DNA from: Gautieria morchelliformis
Taxonomy: Eukaryota > Basidiomycota > Agaricomycetes > Gomphales > Gomphaceae
Direction: 5' to 3'
DNA length: 64,000 nt
Assembly: GCA_015179125.1 (NCBI GenBank)
Contig: WHVA01000299.1
Span: 62,001 to 126,000 of the forward strand
Positions 44,991 to 57,163 of this stretch are shown piece by piece. Below the pieces are notes generated by a model. That model was given only the letters and a program-made list of their open reading frames with translations, was not told the DNA's origin and ran no database searches. The position numbers and the translations under genes were made by a program. Numbering within the stretch: position 1 is the first letter of the stretch; each line of letters starts with the position of its first letter.

Positions 44991-47900
44991 GGTAGATGAT
45001 GGTGGTGGTTGCTTCCAAGAAGCGATGCGCCCTCGGAAAGATCTGAGGTGAAAATTTAACCGCGCCGTGGCCAGCGCGTCACGTGGTCTGCACGTGACAG
45101 ACGCGTCTAGCGGCGTCTGGGGAGGTCGCGTGGCTTGCCCACCCCCCGAAGCTCTAGGTAGCTATCTAGGGCTTCGAGGTCCTTGCAGGACGATATGGGT
45201 TCCCATGTCACGTCGCCTAAGGTCCAACGGACCTGGAACTCCAGGTCCGTCGAGTTTATCCATCGATGTGCGATAATCTCGTCGACGAGCCACTCCTCGT
45301 CGTCATTTGCTCCGAAGTCATAAAATGACTTGGCCTCACGACGAGGGAATAATTTGTCGTTGTTAGCTTCGTATCGCCTTATGAGGCTGGAATGGAAGAC
45401 CGGTGAAATACGACGGCTTTTCAGCTCGTCGGGAAGATCGAGGGTCACCGTCGAGGCGTCATTGTGAGCCTCCACAATGCGGTACGGTCTGATGTACCGC
45501 GGGACTAGTTTTCTGGCTCTTCCTTTCGGGAGAGTTAAGTTTTGTGTCGAAAGTTAGACGCGGTCGTTGGCCGCGTACCCGTCGCTTGCCATACGTTTCT
45601 TATTTGCGTGAAACGTTTGCGTCACTCAATGCTCTATGATTGCATCGTGTGCCGCCATCAGGTTCCATTTTGCCTGATGTGCGAACCGGGCCACCCCCTT
45701 GAACGGGGTGTCCGCGGCTATGGGGAGGTCTATCCGCGGCATATAGCCGTGGTTCAGCGCGAAGGGTGCGAACCCTGTGGTCGCACTGACGTTGCTGTTG
45801 AGGGCGACTTCAACCATTGGGCATTTCACTGCCCAATCCTTCTGATCGTCTCTGACGACCGCGCCCAATATCTGGCCGATCGAGTGGTTTGCCCGCTCGG
45901 TCGCTCCATCCGTTTGTGGATGGAAGGCAGTTGACATGAGGAGCTTAGTCCCCATGAGTCGCTGGAGCTCACGCCAGAAGATCGACGTGAACTTTGAGTC
46001 TCTGTCCGAGACGATGGAGTTGGGAACTCCGTGCAGTCGGATGACCTCTTTAGAAACAGCCAGGCTACTCCCTTGGCTGACACGCTCGTTGTGGTTGGCA
46101 CGAGGTGTACGAGCAACGTTAGTCGGTCGATGACTACCATCAGGTAGTCGCAGTCGTTGGATTTGGGCAGGGGCCCCATGAAGTCGATGCCAATCGACTG
46201 CGACGGCCTATCCGGAATGGGTAGGCTGTGTAGTAGGCCTTTGGGCCGTTGTGGCCCGGTTTTCGTCATCAGGCACTTCGCGCACGATGTGCAGAATGCT
46301 TCTATGTCTGGGTTCATGCCCGGCCACCAATATGCTCTTCGAGCGTAGTTCGAAGTCTTCAGATGGCCGTAGTGGCCGACTATCTGATGTGCCCGATCGA
46401 TGATAATTTCGATCAGCTTCCTTCCCCCTTGAAGAACAGAGCGGGGGACGGCAATGATGTCTCTTTTGAGCTGATTCTTAGTCCAGATCAGCCCGTCCCG
46501 GATCCCGAATCTCAGGTGCGCGTCTGGGTGCGCCATGATCTTTGTGAACATGGCGTCCCTATGGTACGTGTCTCGTAGGACCTTAGACAGGTCTACGCCT
46601 TGCTCAACGATCTGGCGCAGGGGTGCGCTGTCATTTCCTGCGGCGATGGCTCTGACGTCATCATCGTCGTCGCTGGATGCGGCGACGTTCGCAGGCTCTA
46701 GTGAGCCCTCGTTTAATGCGGCGGCTTCCGTTACTCTCGCCTCTGTCTTCTCAGCGAGGCGTTTAGAGCGTCTTGTCGCTGCTGTTCGCAGCTCGACATA
46801 CCAGTCGGTGGCCAATAACTCACCGTCCGGATCTAAACGCGCATCCGTGTTCACGAAGACGTGATCCGGGTGATTGTCATCACTCGTGTCGCTTTCGTAG
46901 TAGCGCGACAGGCAGTCCGCTACCTTGTTCTCTACACCGTCAACATGAACGGTGTTGAAATTGAACTGGGAGAGAAACTCCCACCATCTGACCTGTCAGT
47001 CAGATAGGCTCTTTTGGGTCTCGAAGTACTCGAGTCCCTTGTGGTCTGTGACGAGGGTGAATCTTCGCCCTAGCAGTTTGTCCTCCCATTTCATGAGAGC
47101 CTCGAGCACCGCGATAGTCTCGTGCTCGTGAGTCCGGTAGTGTTGTTGAGCAACGCTGAACTTCTTTGACAAGAAGCCGGCTGGTCGACAAGTTTTCCAG
47201 TAAGGACCTTGGCCGTAGACCGCACCGACACCGGGTTTTGACCCGTCGGTGATCACCCAGATTGGCTCTGGGCACCTTGCGTCTACTGGACGCAGGATCG
47301 GGGCCTTACAGGCCAACGCCTTAATGCTTTGCCAGCATTTGTCGAGCAGTGGTGTCCATTCGAACGGACGGTTATTACGCGCACAGCCCGATAGCGGGGT
47401 GGTATATGCGCTAACATCCGGCATGTAGTGTGCCAGATACTGTACGAGCCCGAGGAAACGCTGGACGTCGTTGAACGTCCGTGGCCTGCGCCACTCGTGG
47501 ATGCGTTGCATCTTATCCTCGTCGGCATGTACCCCTCGGCCATCGATCACATGGCCCAGGCACTCCATTCGGATGGAGTAGAGGTCCACCTTTTTCTTGC
47601 TCAGAAAGAGGTGGTTCTTCCTCAGTCTGTCAAGGACAATGTAGAGGTGTTCTTCATGCTCTCGTATTGAGAGCGAGAATATGAAGATGTCGTCCATGTA
47701 TACATGGATGAAGCGACCTATGCAGTCGCGGAAAATGGCTGTCATCAGCCGTTGGAATGTTGATGGGGTGTTACAGTCCCCCATCTGTATCACCTGGCTC
47801 CTGAAGGTGCCGAGGATCGTGGCAAAGGCTGTCTTTGCTACGTGATCCGGATGAATCCGGATCTGCTCGTATGCTTCTGACATATCGAGTTCAGTTCGAT

Positions 47901-48973
47901 ATCGGCAGCGAGCCATGTCGCTGCGTATGATATCCTGATCCAGGAAGGGTGTGACGTCCTTCACCGTGTTTTCGTTCTGCTGGCGCAGATCCAAGACGGT
48001 TCTCAACGTACCGTTCTTCTTCGGCACACAAAGCATGGGCACTGCCTGCTGCGCTACTGCCGGAATCCACCACGTTGCCGTGGCGTATCGTTCTATCTTT
48101 GCCGACAGTTCCTCTCGCAAGTGTTCGGGGCATTTCGGTAGTCGATACCGCATGTGCTTGTTGGGATCGATGAGGTTGATCTCATGGTTGATCTCCCACA
48201 GTGGCGGGAGTTCTAATGGAATTCCACTGACTAGATTAGTGATTTTTTCCATCGATTCCTTGCGGAGGCAAGGAAGGTCATCATCCGTGAGGATGATGAT
48301 AGTGATTAGCTTAGAAGCCATTAGGCGCTGTTGGCGTCTATTAGGTCCCGCGGCGCACGGGCCCGCTTTACGCTTTCCCATCGCTTTCACCGTTAGGTGA
48401 GAGCGTCTCTCCCTACGACTGTAGGGTGAGTTCGAGGACGAGTTGTCCTGCGACTCGTCCTCCTGGCTTCGATGAGCCAGGTTCGGCGTCGGCGCTTGGG
48501 TGATCCTGCTCACCCTTGGCCCTTTGTCCTCATTCTTCGATTCATCGTCGTCGAATGAGACCTTGCCCGTGGGGATCACTTCGTTTCCCTTGCGGATCGT
48601 CCCTGGGCTCGAGAAGTCCAGGGTTATGCCGAATCTCCTTAGGAATGGTGTCCCTAAGATCGCGTCGTAATATTCGACGTTTGCTACGTCGAAGTATTCG
48701 TCGTATGTCCCACGACCAAACTTGATGGTCGCGTTCGTTCCATAGTTGATCGTGGAACAGCTGCCTATGCAGGCTAGCTGCAGCGCGATTGGTTGCTCCA
48801 GGGAGAATGTCTTCATCCCTGTAGCTCGCGTGAATTCGGGGGACAGCAGTACCCCTTCGCTGCCGCTATCTAGCAGGCAGTGGGCTTTTACGCCGTTTAT
48901 TTCCCAGTACCCCGCTAGGGTACGGTTCTGTAGGAAACTAGGGGCTATGGCAGGGAAGGTTCGGTAGAGTTCT

Positions 48974-49417
48974 TAGAAAGCTAGAATCAAATACACTCTC
49001 TCAGTGAATTTATTGTCACTGATGTATTAATACAATACCTAGAATCAAATACACTACATGATTTTCAGTCAATATGCTATGTAAATATGAAGAATACTAC
49101 TCGCCTCTCTCAGTGAATTTATTGTCACTGAGAGAGGAGTGTAATCCTGTCTCAGAAGGCATATACTTGCACCCGGCCCTTTAGCGCCCAAGGGCTCGCG
49201 CGTCGAAGTCATTTCAAACTCCGCTGGGTGCAGCCGCCTGTGAAAATAGAAATAACAGAATGAAATGGAGAGGTAGAGAGTGACCAGAAAATTTCGAAAA
49301 TAAGCAGAGAAGTGGATGCATGGTAGAAGAACAATGTGAGAAACAATTGGAAACACCACACAATAAATTGAATATATTATGCTTGATTTTGGTGCAGGAG
49401 CATAAATGCACCCAACA
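48974..49417 (-). mobile_element. Copia-type solo LTR nested in the gypsy element
   Basis: About 0.44 kb. The minus strand begins TGTTGGGTGC, like the copia 3' LTR at 7703-8197, and shares with it the CTCTCTCAGTGAATTTA word (twice), the GCTTGATTTTGGTGCAGGAG start region and the CTTTAGCGCCC palindrome. GTTCT occurs beside each end and is the likely target duplication, although the fit is off by a base or two at the ends. It has no internal coding part. Confidence 0.75.
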
Positions 49418-52218
49418 GGTTCTCACTATGTGGATGCGTTGGCCGTGTTCGGTGTTTGCTTCGGTGGTGATACACCGGTTCGGCCGCCTTGTCTGGCGTG
49501 ACCGATGTGCGTGCCGCCACGACTTTCATGGCGGTTTCGTCTTCCAGCGCGAATCTGATCGCACTGGACCTGTAGGTGGTGTCCTCCACCTCTTCATCCC
49601 ATTCATAGTATTGGGACGGCTCAGGGTCCCACTCTTCAGCGGGCATGTCTCCGTTATCCGGAGTGTCGTTGGGTTGGGGATCACCCTCCCCCTCTTCATC
49701 AATCTGTTGAAGAGAGTTTTGATCGGGATCCATCTCCGGATCCTCGGCTTCACTGTCGTGCCTCACGGCCGCTGTCCTTATACCGGACCTAAGTCGGGGG
49801 CATTCTGCCTTCTTGTGGCCAGGTTGGCCACATTCGAAGCATGTGGTGATGCTTTGGCTGCCGCTGGGCCTGTCGTTGGGCTGGCCCGATGTTTTCGTCG
49901 GTGGGGCAGGTCGCGGGGACGATCCTGATGCTTGAGGCTGTTTAGCTTCAGGCGGGCGTCCAGCTTGTGCTGGGCGTGAGGGCGGTAGCCGTTGACCTGT
50001 TCCGCTTCTTGCGAACAGGCTGGGCCTGGTCAGGCTCGTTTGTGTCAACGGCTTGTTCCCTGTGAGCCGGGCGGCGCTTGCCGTTGCTGCTGCACTTTCT
50101 GCATGGCGCATCCCCATGTTGTATCTGGATGCCTCCTCGATCATTCGGGCTGTCTCGAAGAGTTGCTCTATTGAGCTGCTCTCGGCATTATAGCCCTTTT
50201 TGAGGACTTCGTTGCGCAGCGTTTTGCGTAGCGCCGATACGATCCGTCTCCGGAACGTGTACTCGTCTGGCGGCTGTATCATACGTGCCACGTATTTCGT
50301 GAGCTCGTTCAGCATCTCCTGAACGGTTTTCATGCCTTGCATGACCGCGTCGAATTGATTCGATGCGTGATGGTGTGTCAGTGTATGCAGGAACCTCTTT
50401 TGAAGGCCTTGCATCACTGATTCCAGCGTCCAGCTGCGGACCTGGCGATCAAAGCGTTCAACGTTTCGAAGGAACCACTCCTGGGCTTCGCCGGTGAGGC
50501 GAGTGCCCACATAGCCGACCTGCGTGTCAATGCTGGTTGGCCCTAGGAGGCAATTCATTTTTAGCCATCGTAAGATGGCTGCCACGAAGACTTCAAACTC
50601 TTCGAGGTCCGATCCCCCTGCATATGGCTCGGGGTGGGCGAATTTTACGCCGGCCTTCGCTAGCACAGACTTCTCTGGGTCTGTGTCCGCGGCGTCTGCC
50701 AACGCCACGCGGATCATCCGTGTGATCCCGTCATACGGCTCCATTGGTACGATGTCGGCCTGGTCAGGGATTCCCTGGCCTTCCATTGGGGCCATGGATC
50801 ACTCGCGCGGTTGTGACGCCACGCGGGGCAGGCTGTTATATGCCCTGGCGGGCCCCGGGCTCGGGATCGGGAGCATTTTGTGCTCTTGGTTCTGGGGGCG
50901 TGTTGTGCCTGGTGTCCCCGGTCAGTCCCGCGTTGCGGATCTGTAGCCTGCTGTTGTAGGCTGCGCGTGCTTGCCGTGCGTCTTGTACGGCTTGCGTGAG
51001 CTGCTCGTCGGGTAGCTGAGCAGTGTGGCTGTGGGCCACCGTTTCTTCAGCGCTCTTCGCTAGTAGCTCGAGTGCCCGTGTGTGGCGGTGCGTGGCTGCG
51101 GCTTCTTTACGCTGCCAGTGTGCGACTTCGAGCTCTAAGCTCTCGGTCGTCGTTTCAGAGTCAGGCTCTGAGGCGACCTGATCCCTAATGATCTGTTGGA
51201 TCGTTTTACGGCTGTCCGTTGGGGCAGCCGGTTGTTCCTGAGGTTCGTTCCCGAACCTTACGTCCTGTTCGACCGGGACGGCTGGCGGCGGCATTCGCTG
51301 CTTGTCTCGCTCCTTTCGGAGTGCGTCGCGACTGCGTTCGTTAGCTGCGGACTGTCACGAGCTCGGACGAGTTGCGTCGCGTTCCCCGTGTGGGCGGAGT
51401 GCTTTCTGGACGTCCTCCAGCGTGGCTGCGTCTTGCAGCCTGACCTCCTCCGCCTGGTGGAGTTCCTTGCCGATGGCCATTAGGGCGGCGGCGGCATTGT
51501 CAAGCTGCGATGCCAGCTGATCGTGCTTGTGGCGCGTCAGTGTACTTCGGTGCAGTGCAGCCTGCACCTGTTTGTTCAGGGCTTCTGCCGTCTCGTGGTC
51601 GATGGTGTGAGCCTTCGAGCTCTTGCGACTAGAGCTTGAGTATTCCGAGTCCTGACCATCGTCTGGGGCTCGTCTCTTTTGCCGTCGTCCTCCTTCAGGG
51701 ACGATCGTCGTCGCTCTGCTTCGTGAGCATCGGTTTGAGTCGTGGCTTTGTGCCCGCCTCGATGTTGTTGCTCTACCGTCTGACGACGGCGACACTTCTC
51801 TTCCCTTGCCTTTGTCTCTGGGCAGAGAGGGATGGGGGGGCGGCGCCGGCTCGTTGCCCGGCGTCATCTCTTCCTCGGCCATGCTCGGTGAGACGTGGTC
51901 GGGGTTTTCCTCATCCTCTACTGGGGGGACGAGGGCGGTGAGATCTACGATCTCTCCGTCTTCTATCGTCCTGGTCTCTTGGTCCAGGATAGCGTCAGCC
52001 GTCGTGTCGCTGGGCTGCGCCTGGGGCGTGGGCCTCGAACTCGTCGCTCGTGTCCGTCTTCGACTGCGTGGAATCATCACGCTCGCAGCCGACAGTAGAA
52101 GGTCTACTGGAGGGTCTCAACGATTGTTAGTCGTCGACGCAGCGATCTTTTTCAAGATTGCTTCGAATCCACTATCGGTTGGTTGCGTGGCGATCAACCG
52201 CAGGATAGTTCAAAAAGG

Positions 52219-52431
52219 TGTAAAGATATCTATCTTAAGCCTCAGGTCACAAGAGCACAACAGAACTTGACCAATGTGTGGTATTCTGATGCTACGTAGT
52301 GACAGTGTAAGGGTAAGATGCGATGGGGACCGCTAGCTGGTTCCCACGCATAAACTATACAGTGGGTCCCTAAGGGGCCCACTGGGATTATGTAATAACT
52401 AATGTACATGTAGATACACGGGTTATTTACA
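52219..52431 (-). repeat. Gypsy 5' LTR, 213 bp
   Basis: Identical to 42751-42963. Followed on the right by the CCGTG duplication and then the LINE reverse transcriptase. Confidence 0.95.
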
Positions 52432-52436
52432 CCGTG

Positions 52437-54413
52437 ATAAGCCTGTTTTGGACCTTTTTGTGTGTATCCAATCGGTGTATTCACGTGGTACTCCCCTTCT
52501 TCGCATGTTATGAGCCAGCCGGTCTAGCACTATGCTTGGAAACGCTCCCTTGATGTCCAGATATAGCACCCCGAGTACGTTTCCTCTCCTCCACGCGTCC
52601 TTCGCCTCTGACACCACGTAGTGTACGGCGTCGGTTGTCGTTCTTCCGGGTCTGCATCCAAAGTGGTCGTCGGGTAACAATTGGTATTTTTCCGTCATCC
52701 TTACCAGATCCTCTGCCACGCATGCGGACAGCACTTTTCCCATTGTGTCCAGTAGTGCGATCGGCCGGTAGGCACCTGGAGCCGTGTAGTCTGCCTTACC
52801 TGGCTTACGGAGGACCTTTGTGATTGAATCCCTCCACTCTGCCGGGTATACTTTGAGGTCAAACGTTGTGCGGAAGAGAGGTCCTATGTATGGTAGAAGG
52901 GTGTCAATGCACTGTTTTATGAGTTCATTAGGGATACCATTTTCTCCCGGTGCCTTGAACCGGTTGAGTTTGTCCACGGCTCTTCTGATCTGCTCGTCTG
53001 AGATTGGCTGATACTTGAACTCCGGCGGGGGATACTCGTAGTCCTCCGGTATTTGTTCAACCGCTTCTCCTGGCTCTGGGAAAAAGGTGTCGAAGAGTAG
53101 GTCTGACTTTTGTTCATTTGTCTCTGCTATCTGCTTCGCGCCGTTTGCCTTTTTTGTCACTAGTGTCGGTACCCATGTCTGACCCCCGTCTCCCGCATCC
53201 GCCTAAGCGTATCTGTGGGCTGCCCATATCGTATTTTGGTCTATACCGTTGAGGAAGTCTTTCCAATGCTCTCTTTTTGACCTCTCTATGTCTTCCGCGT
53301 AGCGATTCCGAGAGGCTCTGTATTCTTCATGTGCTGCATGTGTCGGGTCGTCCCTTAGCGCATATGCTTTCCTTGTGAGCCGCCTGGTCTCTGTTCTGGT
53401 GCGCGACAGCTGTAAGGACCACCATCGCTTCATGTATACCGACGGCCTGTTTTTTGGCACTAGTTCTTCTGTGGTATCCAAGATGGCCGTTGTCATCTCT
53501 CGCAAGTTTTGATGGAACTGTTGAGCAGTGAGTGGTATGGGTTCTTTGATTCTGTCTTTTAACTCAGCTTCGAGCATCTTTCTGTATTCCTTCCAGTCCA
53601 CCTGTCTGTAATTGGGCTTCGGCGGTTGGGTGCTTGCCTTGATGGATACGTTGATCATGGTGTCTACGGGCAGGTGGTCGCTTTTTGGTGGTAGATCTTC
53701 TGGCACTGTGCTGCAGCTAATCATGTTTTCAATGACTGAAGGCTATGCAAAGACATTATCTGTTCGCGTGTAATGCCCTGTGGCCATCGATCTTAGCGTT
53801 GGTACATCCTTAGGTAGCGCTATGTGTAGTCCGTGATCTGCTATTGCGTCCAATAGTATTTGCGCCTCATCGAAATTTGCCCTTGTGAATAAGTGTGCGT
53901 TGCGCAGCTCGTCCCAGACCGGGTGATGCCTATTGAAATCCCCGAGCCACACCATGCCCTCTATCTCCCTTTCTTGCATGGTCCCTTCCGCCGCTCTGTG
54001 TTGCATATATTTCTGTATGGCTCTTATACTGTTAGAATGGGCGCAGTCCACATATGAATTAACTATCAGGACGTCACCCATGTTGGTTTTTATCTTTGCT
54101 GCCGTGACATCTGGCGATCCCATATCAATTGCTCCCCACATGCTCGTCGCCATCTTTTTGCTTATCAGCAGCATCGATCTCGTTCGCTTCTCTTTATCGT
54201 TGAAGTGTGTTCTGGGGTACACCGAGTACCAGTGTGGCGTTGCCTAGGAAGTCAATATATGGTTCTTGGATTGCGAGGACGTCATATTTTTTGGGCGAGC
54301 ACTTAGCTAGCATTTCTACCGTTGCCGTTAGCGATTTGTTGACGTTCTGTTGTCTGATTCTCAATTTTCGCATTTGTTGGTTTTCTTCGTTCATCCTTGG
54401 CACGTATTGTTAT
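52437..54413 (-). pseudogene. LINE ORF2, 5' part: AP-endonuclease and proximal RT
   Basis: It starts near 54413 (KLRIRQQNVNKSL, YDVLAIQEPY) with an AP-endonuclease whose landmarks are VWLGDFNRHHPVWDE and SDHLPVDTMI. The reverse transcriptase then begins (FKAPGENGIPNELIKQC, GAYRPIALLDTMGKVLS, DDHFGCRPGRTTTDA, VLYLDIKGAFPSI). Lesions: a frameshift near 54225, in-frame TAG stops at 53743-53745 and 53203-53205, and loss of one A in an A-run near 52463. The gypsy insertion falls between the palm motif with YLDIKGAF and the FVDD box. Confidence 0.85.
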
Positions 54414-56159
54414 CGCTTCCGTTTTGCTGTACTGTTTGTGTCCTCTCGCGGCTGACCCCTATTCCGTAGTCGTCCAGTCTGCTCTGTCGCCCTTCGCCCT
54501 GTTCTCTGTCATGCCACCCTTGGTCCATGTGCCCGATTCTTGGCTTCGCTCCTCTTCCTCTCCCTCGCATGTTTCCTCTGCTTTCAATCCTTCCTCTATT
54601 CCTTGGGTTGTCTGGTTCCACTTGGTGCCTCTCCCTGCTTCTGCTGTCCGCCAGTCTCGCCATCCTTCTTTCCATTTCCACTGTTTTCCATCTTCTGTCC
54701 TCCTGTTCCCTGAGTTTCCTTATGAGATCCCCCACGTCGTCTGTTTCCTCCACCTCTTGGTGCTGTTCCCATGTCCACGGGTCGTCGTTGGGAAAGAATT
54801 GTACATATGTTCTGGATTGCTCTTTTCTGCCCCTGCGCATTCCGATTTGAATACCGGGCATGTCCTATCCCATGACGCGTGGCCTTTTGCGTCGCAATTC
54901 GTGCATTTGTATTTGCTTGGGTCGTCCTCCTGGCATTCGGCTGTTCTGTGCTCTTCTCTGCATGTCCCGCACGTGTCTCTGCCGCTGCACTCTGCTGCCA
55001 TGTGTCGAGCTTTATAGCGCTGACATTTTAGGCATCTTCGCGGTTCTTTTTTCATTCTCCTGGCCCAGGTTCGCTTTCCTGCTATTATTATCCCGTCTCT
55101 TATGCTTTGATTTGCCGCTTCTGTAGATGTGAACTTGGCGATAATGTGTGCTGATCTCTGTCCTGCCATTCTCCTGTGGACCGGCTTTATCCACCGGGTT
55201 GAGAGCAGGGATCCGTCGGGGAGTTTAGAGTCCCTCTCGATCTTTCTCATCTCCGCCATGGCGTCGGGTGAGTGGTTCAGCGGCACGTACTCCACTATCA
55301 CTGACAGCGTTCTTTCTTTTATCGTGGCCGTCCCGCTGAACTTGCTCAAGAATGTCCTCTTGTTCGTCTGCACCCATTTTGCTGCCTCCTCTGTTTCCAT
55401 GTCCAGCACTACTCCTCCATTCGCCAGCTTCTTGGCTCCCATGAAGCTTATGTCTATTCTTTCTGGGTCCGGCTCGAGGTTACTTATTGCTTCGTTAGCT
55501 TTCGCTACCAGCTCCTGCTCCGTTAGCTTGCCTAACTCGTCCTGTTCTCGTGACATGTCTCCGTCGATCGGTATTTGTCTCGCTTTCATTTTCGCTTTTG
55601 CCAGGTTGTTTAGGTGTGACAAGGGGACGTTACCTTTCAATGCGGCCGCGTATGTTGCCCCTCTCGTGTTGTCTTCCCCTTGCCGTTCCCTCTGTCCTCC
55701 CATGCTGTTCAAATGTTCTATGACATTTCTGGCTCCTTCTGTTGCTTCTTCTGCCACCTCAGCCGCCTCTTTGGCCCTGTCAGCTGCTGCTTCCAACTTG
55801 GCCAGGGTCGTCTCGATGTGCTTTTCGATGTGTCGCGAGACTGCTGCTCCCGCTGCTCTTGTGGCATCCTCCATCATTAGAATGGCCACCGCCCAAACTC
55901 CTTCCTGTAGTGTTTTGCCGCTAACGTTGTGTGCAAGTGACAATAATGCATAACTTAGCTGTTCTGTCGACAACGGATCATCCTTTGTGTAATACCTGTG
56001 TTTGTCTAGGAACTGCCTCGCTTGCTCTCTGGTTCTGACCGACGTGTTTGGCTCCAACAACAAATCAGATCTAGTTTTGTTGCTGGCTTGTTGTGTGGCG
56101 CCTGCCCTTGTGCGAGCTTGTGACGTGGCAGGCGCCTGGGGTTCGACACTTTGTGGCAT
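54410..56159 (-). pseudogene. LINE ORF1, CCHC zinc-knuckle RNA-binding protein
   Basis: The main frame 56159-54720 (479 aa) starts MPQSVEPQAPATSQARTRAG. It has a glutamate/alanine-rich helical stretch (KLEAAADRAKEAAEVAEEA), an esterase-free RNA-binding region, and three Cys clusters near residues 385-450 (CLKCQRYKARHMAAEC, CGTCREEHRTAEC, CTNCDAKGHASWDRTC). This is the usual ORF1 layout of Tad-like LINEs. A frameshift near 54800 moves the natural continuation (FFPNDDPWTWEQHQEVEE) into the 54861-54391 frame. The 5' UTR to 56304 is about 145 bp. Confidence 0.8.
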
Positions 56160-56317
56160 CGTTTTGACAGCTTCTTTTCAGGGAAGCTCGTTTTCACCGC
56201 TAGCTGTATTCAGCGATGCACTGGTGTGCGGTTTAGCGAGTGTGTGTGTGTGAAGTGCGATTTTGGGTATTTTGGTGGTGGTGGTAAGCGTGAGAAAATT
56301 CTCTCCACCTTCGCCCC

Positions 56318-56815
56318 TGATCCCACATCGCGCCCTCCTCCACCCAACGACAATGTTCACGGTCTCCCATCAACTGGGCATCTTCTCGCATATTATCACA
56401 TACAACGAAAAGACCCGCACTGCTGTTAGAATAAGAGAGATGCACAAGTAAGAACGCGAGAGAATGAATTTGAACGTTTGTCCTGTGAGCTCGTTGGGGC
56501 AAACGGATGGCTACATACATGAAATGTAAGGATATATATATGTTCTCGGAACAATGAGAAACTGGAAACAAAGGAAAAGGGAGAACAAAAGGGTTTGACA
56601 ACGGTACACGCAAGCCTTGGATTAGATAAGCGGAACGAACGCGTAACCAGCTTGTTATAATTCCAACACTCCTCCGCAAGCTGTGAAGCATTCCATAGCG
56701 AGGGTAATTTTGGAGCGAGCAAGGTGTTGCTTCTCCAAGAAGGTTCTGGCGCCAGTGGAGTTGGGTCCAGTGGTTGGCATGATCAGATAAGAAATGAAGG
56801 GGAGGGGGGATGTGA
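56318..56815. other. No supported gene; possible Helitron 3' flank
   Basis: About 500 bp between the LINE and the minisatellite. On the minus strand, 56318-56380 gives REDAQLMGDREHCRWVEEGA, which may belong to the locus the LINE invaded. No certain Helitron CTRR end with hairpin could be fixed. Confidence 0.3.
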
Positions 56816-57060
56816 TTCCGGTGTGCCTCAGCAGTGACCGTGAGTTTGCAGACTAGGCGATGGTTTCCGGTGTACTATCCAAGTAGGGACCGTGACAAAA
56901 GTATTCCAGTGTGCTGCAGCAGTGACTGTGAGTCCGCAGACTATTTGATGATTTCTGGTGTACTATCTGAGTAGGGACCGTGACAAAATTCCAGTGTGCC
57001 GCAGCAGTGACTGTGAGCTCGCAAGCTATTCCGGTGTGTCCAAGACAGAGGCCGTGAGGG
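56816..57060. repeat. Minisatellite of about 88 bp, close to three units
   Basis: Units start near 56816, 56904 and 56990 with TTCC(G/A)GTGTGC and contain GCAGCAGTGACTGTGAG and GTGTACTATC. A partial fourth unit starts near 57028. Within a unit, the two halves also resemble each other (..GTGTGC..GACCGTGA / ..GTGTAC..GACCGTGA). It lies beside the end of the Helitron helicase gene. Confidence 0.75.
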
Positions 57061-57163
57061 GGTACCAATTTGTGTCTGGTGACAGTTGCGGTGATCCGGC
57101 AACGGGAGATCTGTTTGTGTTAGAACAAGCCTCGCCTGCGCGTCTTTAGTGGATGTGGGAGAG

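Larger units (their letters stand above)
42751..52431 (-). mobile_element. Ty3/gypsy chromovirus-type element with two identical LTRs
   Basis: An LTR retrotransposon of 9,681 bp on the minus strand, nested in the LINE reverse transcriptase, with a 5-bp duplication CCGTG at 42746-42750 and 52432-52436. Parts from 5' to 3': LTR (52431-52219); coiled-coil-rich leader frames (about 52080-50836); gag with a CCHC knuckle (CFECGQPGHKKAEC; about 50795-49420); protease (about 48930-48500); RT and RNase H (about 48300-46996; YMDDIF box); integrase (about 46850-45630; HHCC and TDGATERANHS region); chromodomain (about 45330-45150; EEWLVDEIIAHR); extra frames (about 44963-43000); polypurine tract; LTR (42963-42751). 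The LTRs are identical (213/213), so insertion was very recent, yet the coding part is broken in roughly six to ten places. A solo copia-type LTR is inserted between gag and protease. Confidence 0.9.
40554..56304 (-). mobile_element. Tad-like LINE, near full length, split by a gypsy element
   Basis: A non-LTR retrotransposon on the minus strand. Excluding the nested insert (42751-52431 plus one 5-bp target copy) it is about 6,065 bp. It is flanked by a 13-bp target duplication CCACCTTCGCCCC at 40541-40553 and 56305-56317. A run of 28 T (40554-40581) is its poly(A) tail on the other strand. It carries ORF1 with CCHC knuckles and ORF2 with AP-endonuclease, reverse transcriptase and RNase H, the layout of Tad1/I-type fungal LINEs. 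Both ORFs have lesions, so this copy is dead. Confidence 0.9.

Noticed and set aside
54397-55953. Long hydrophobic plus-strand ORFs of 206 and 274 codons resembling membrane proteins.
   Set aside because: They are the antisense of LINE ORF1, whose helical and CCHC segments give complementary leucine- and cysteine-rich frames.
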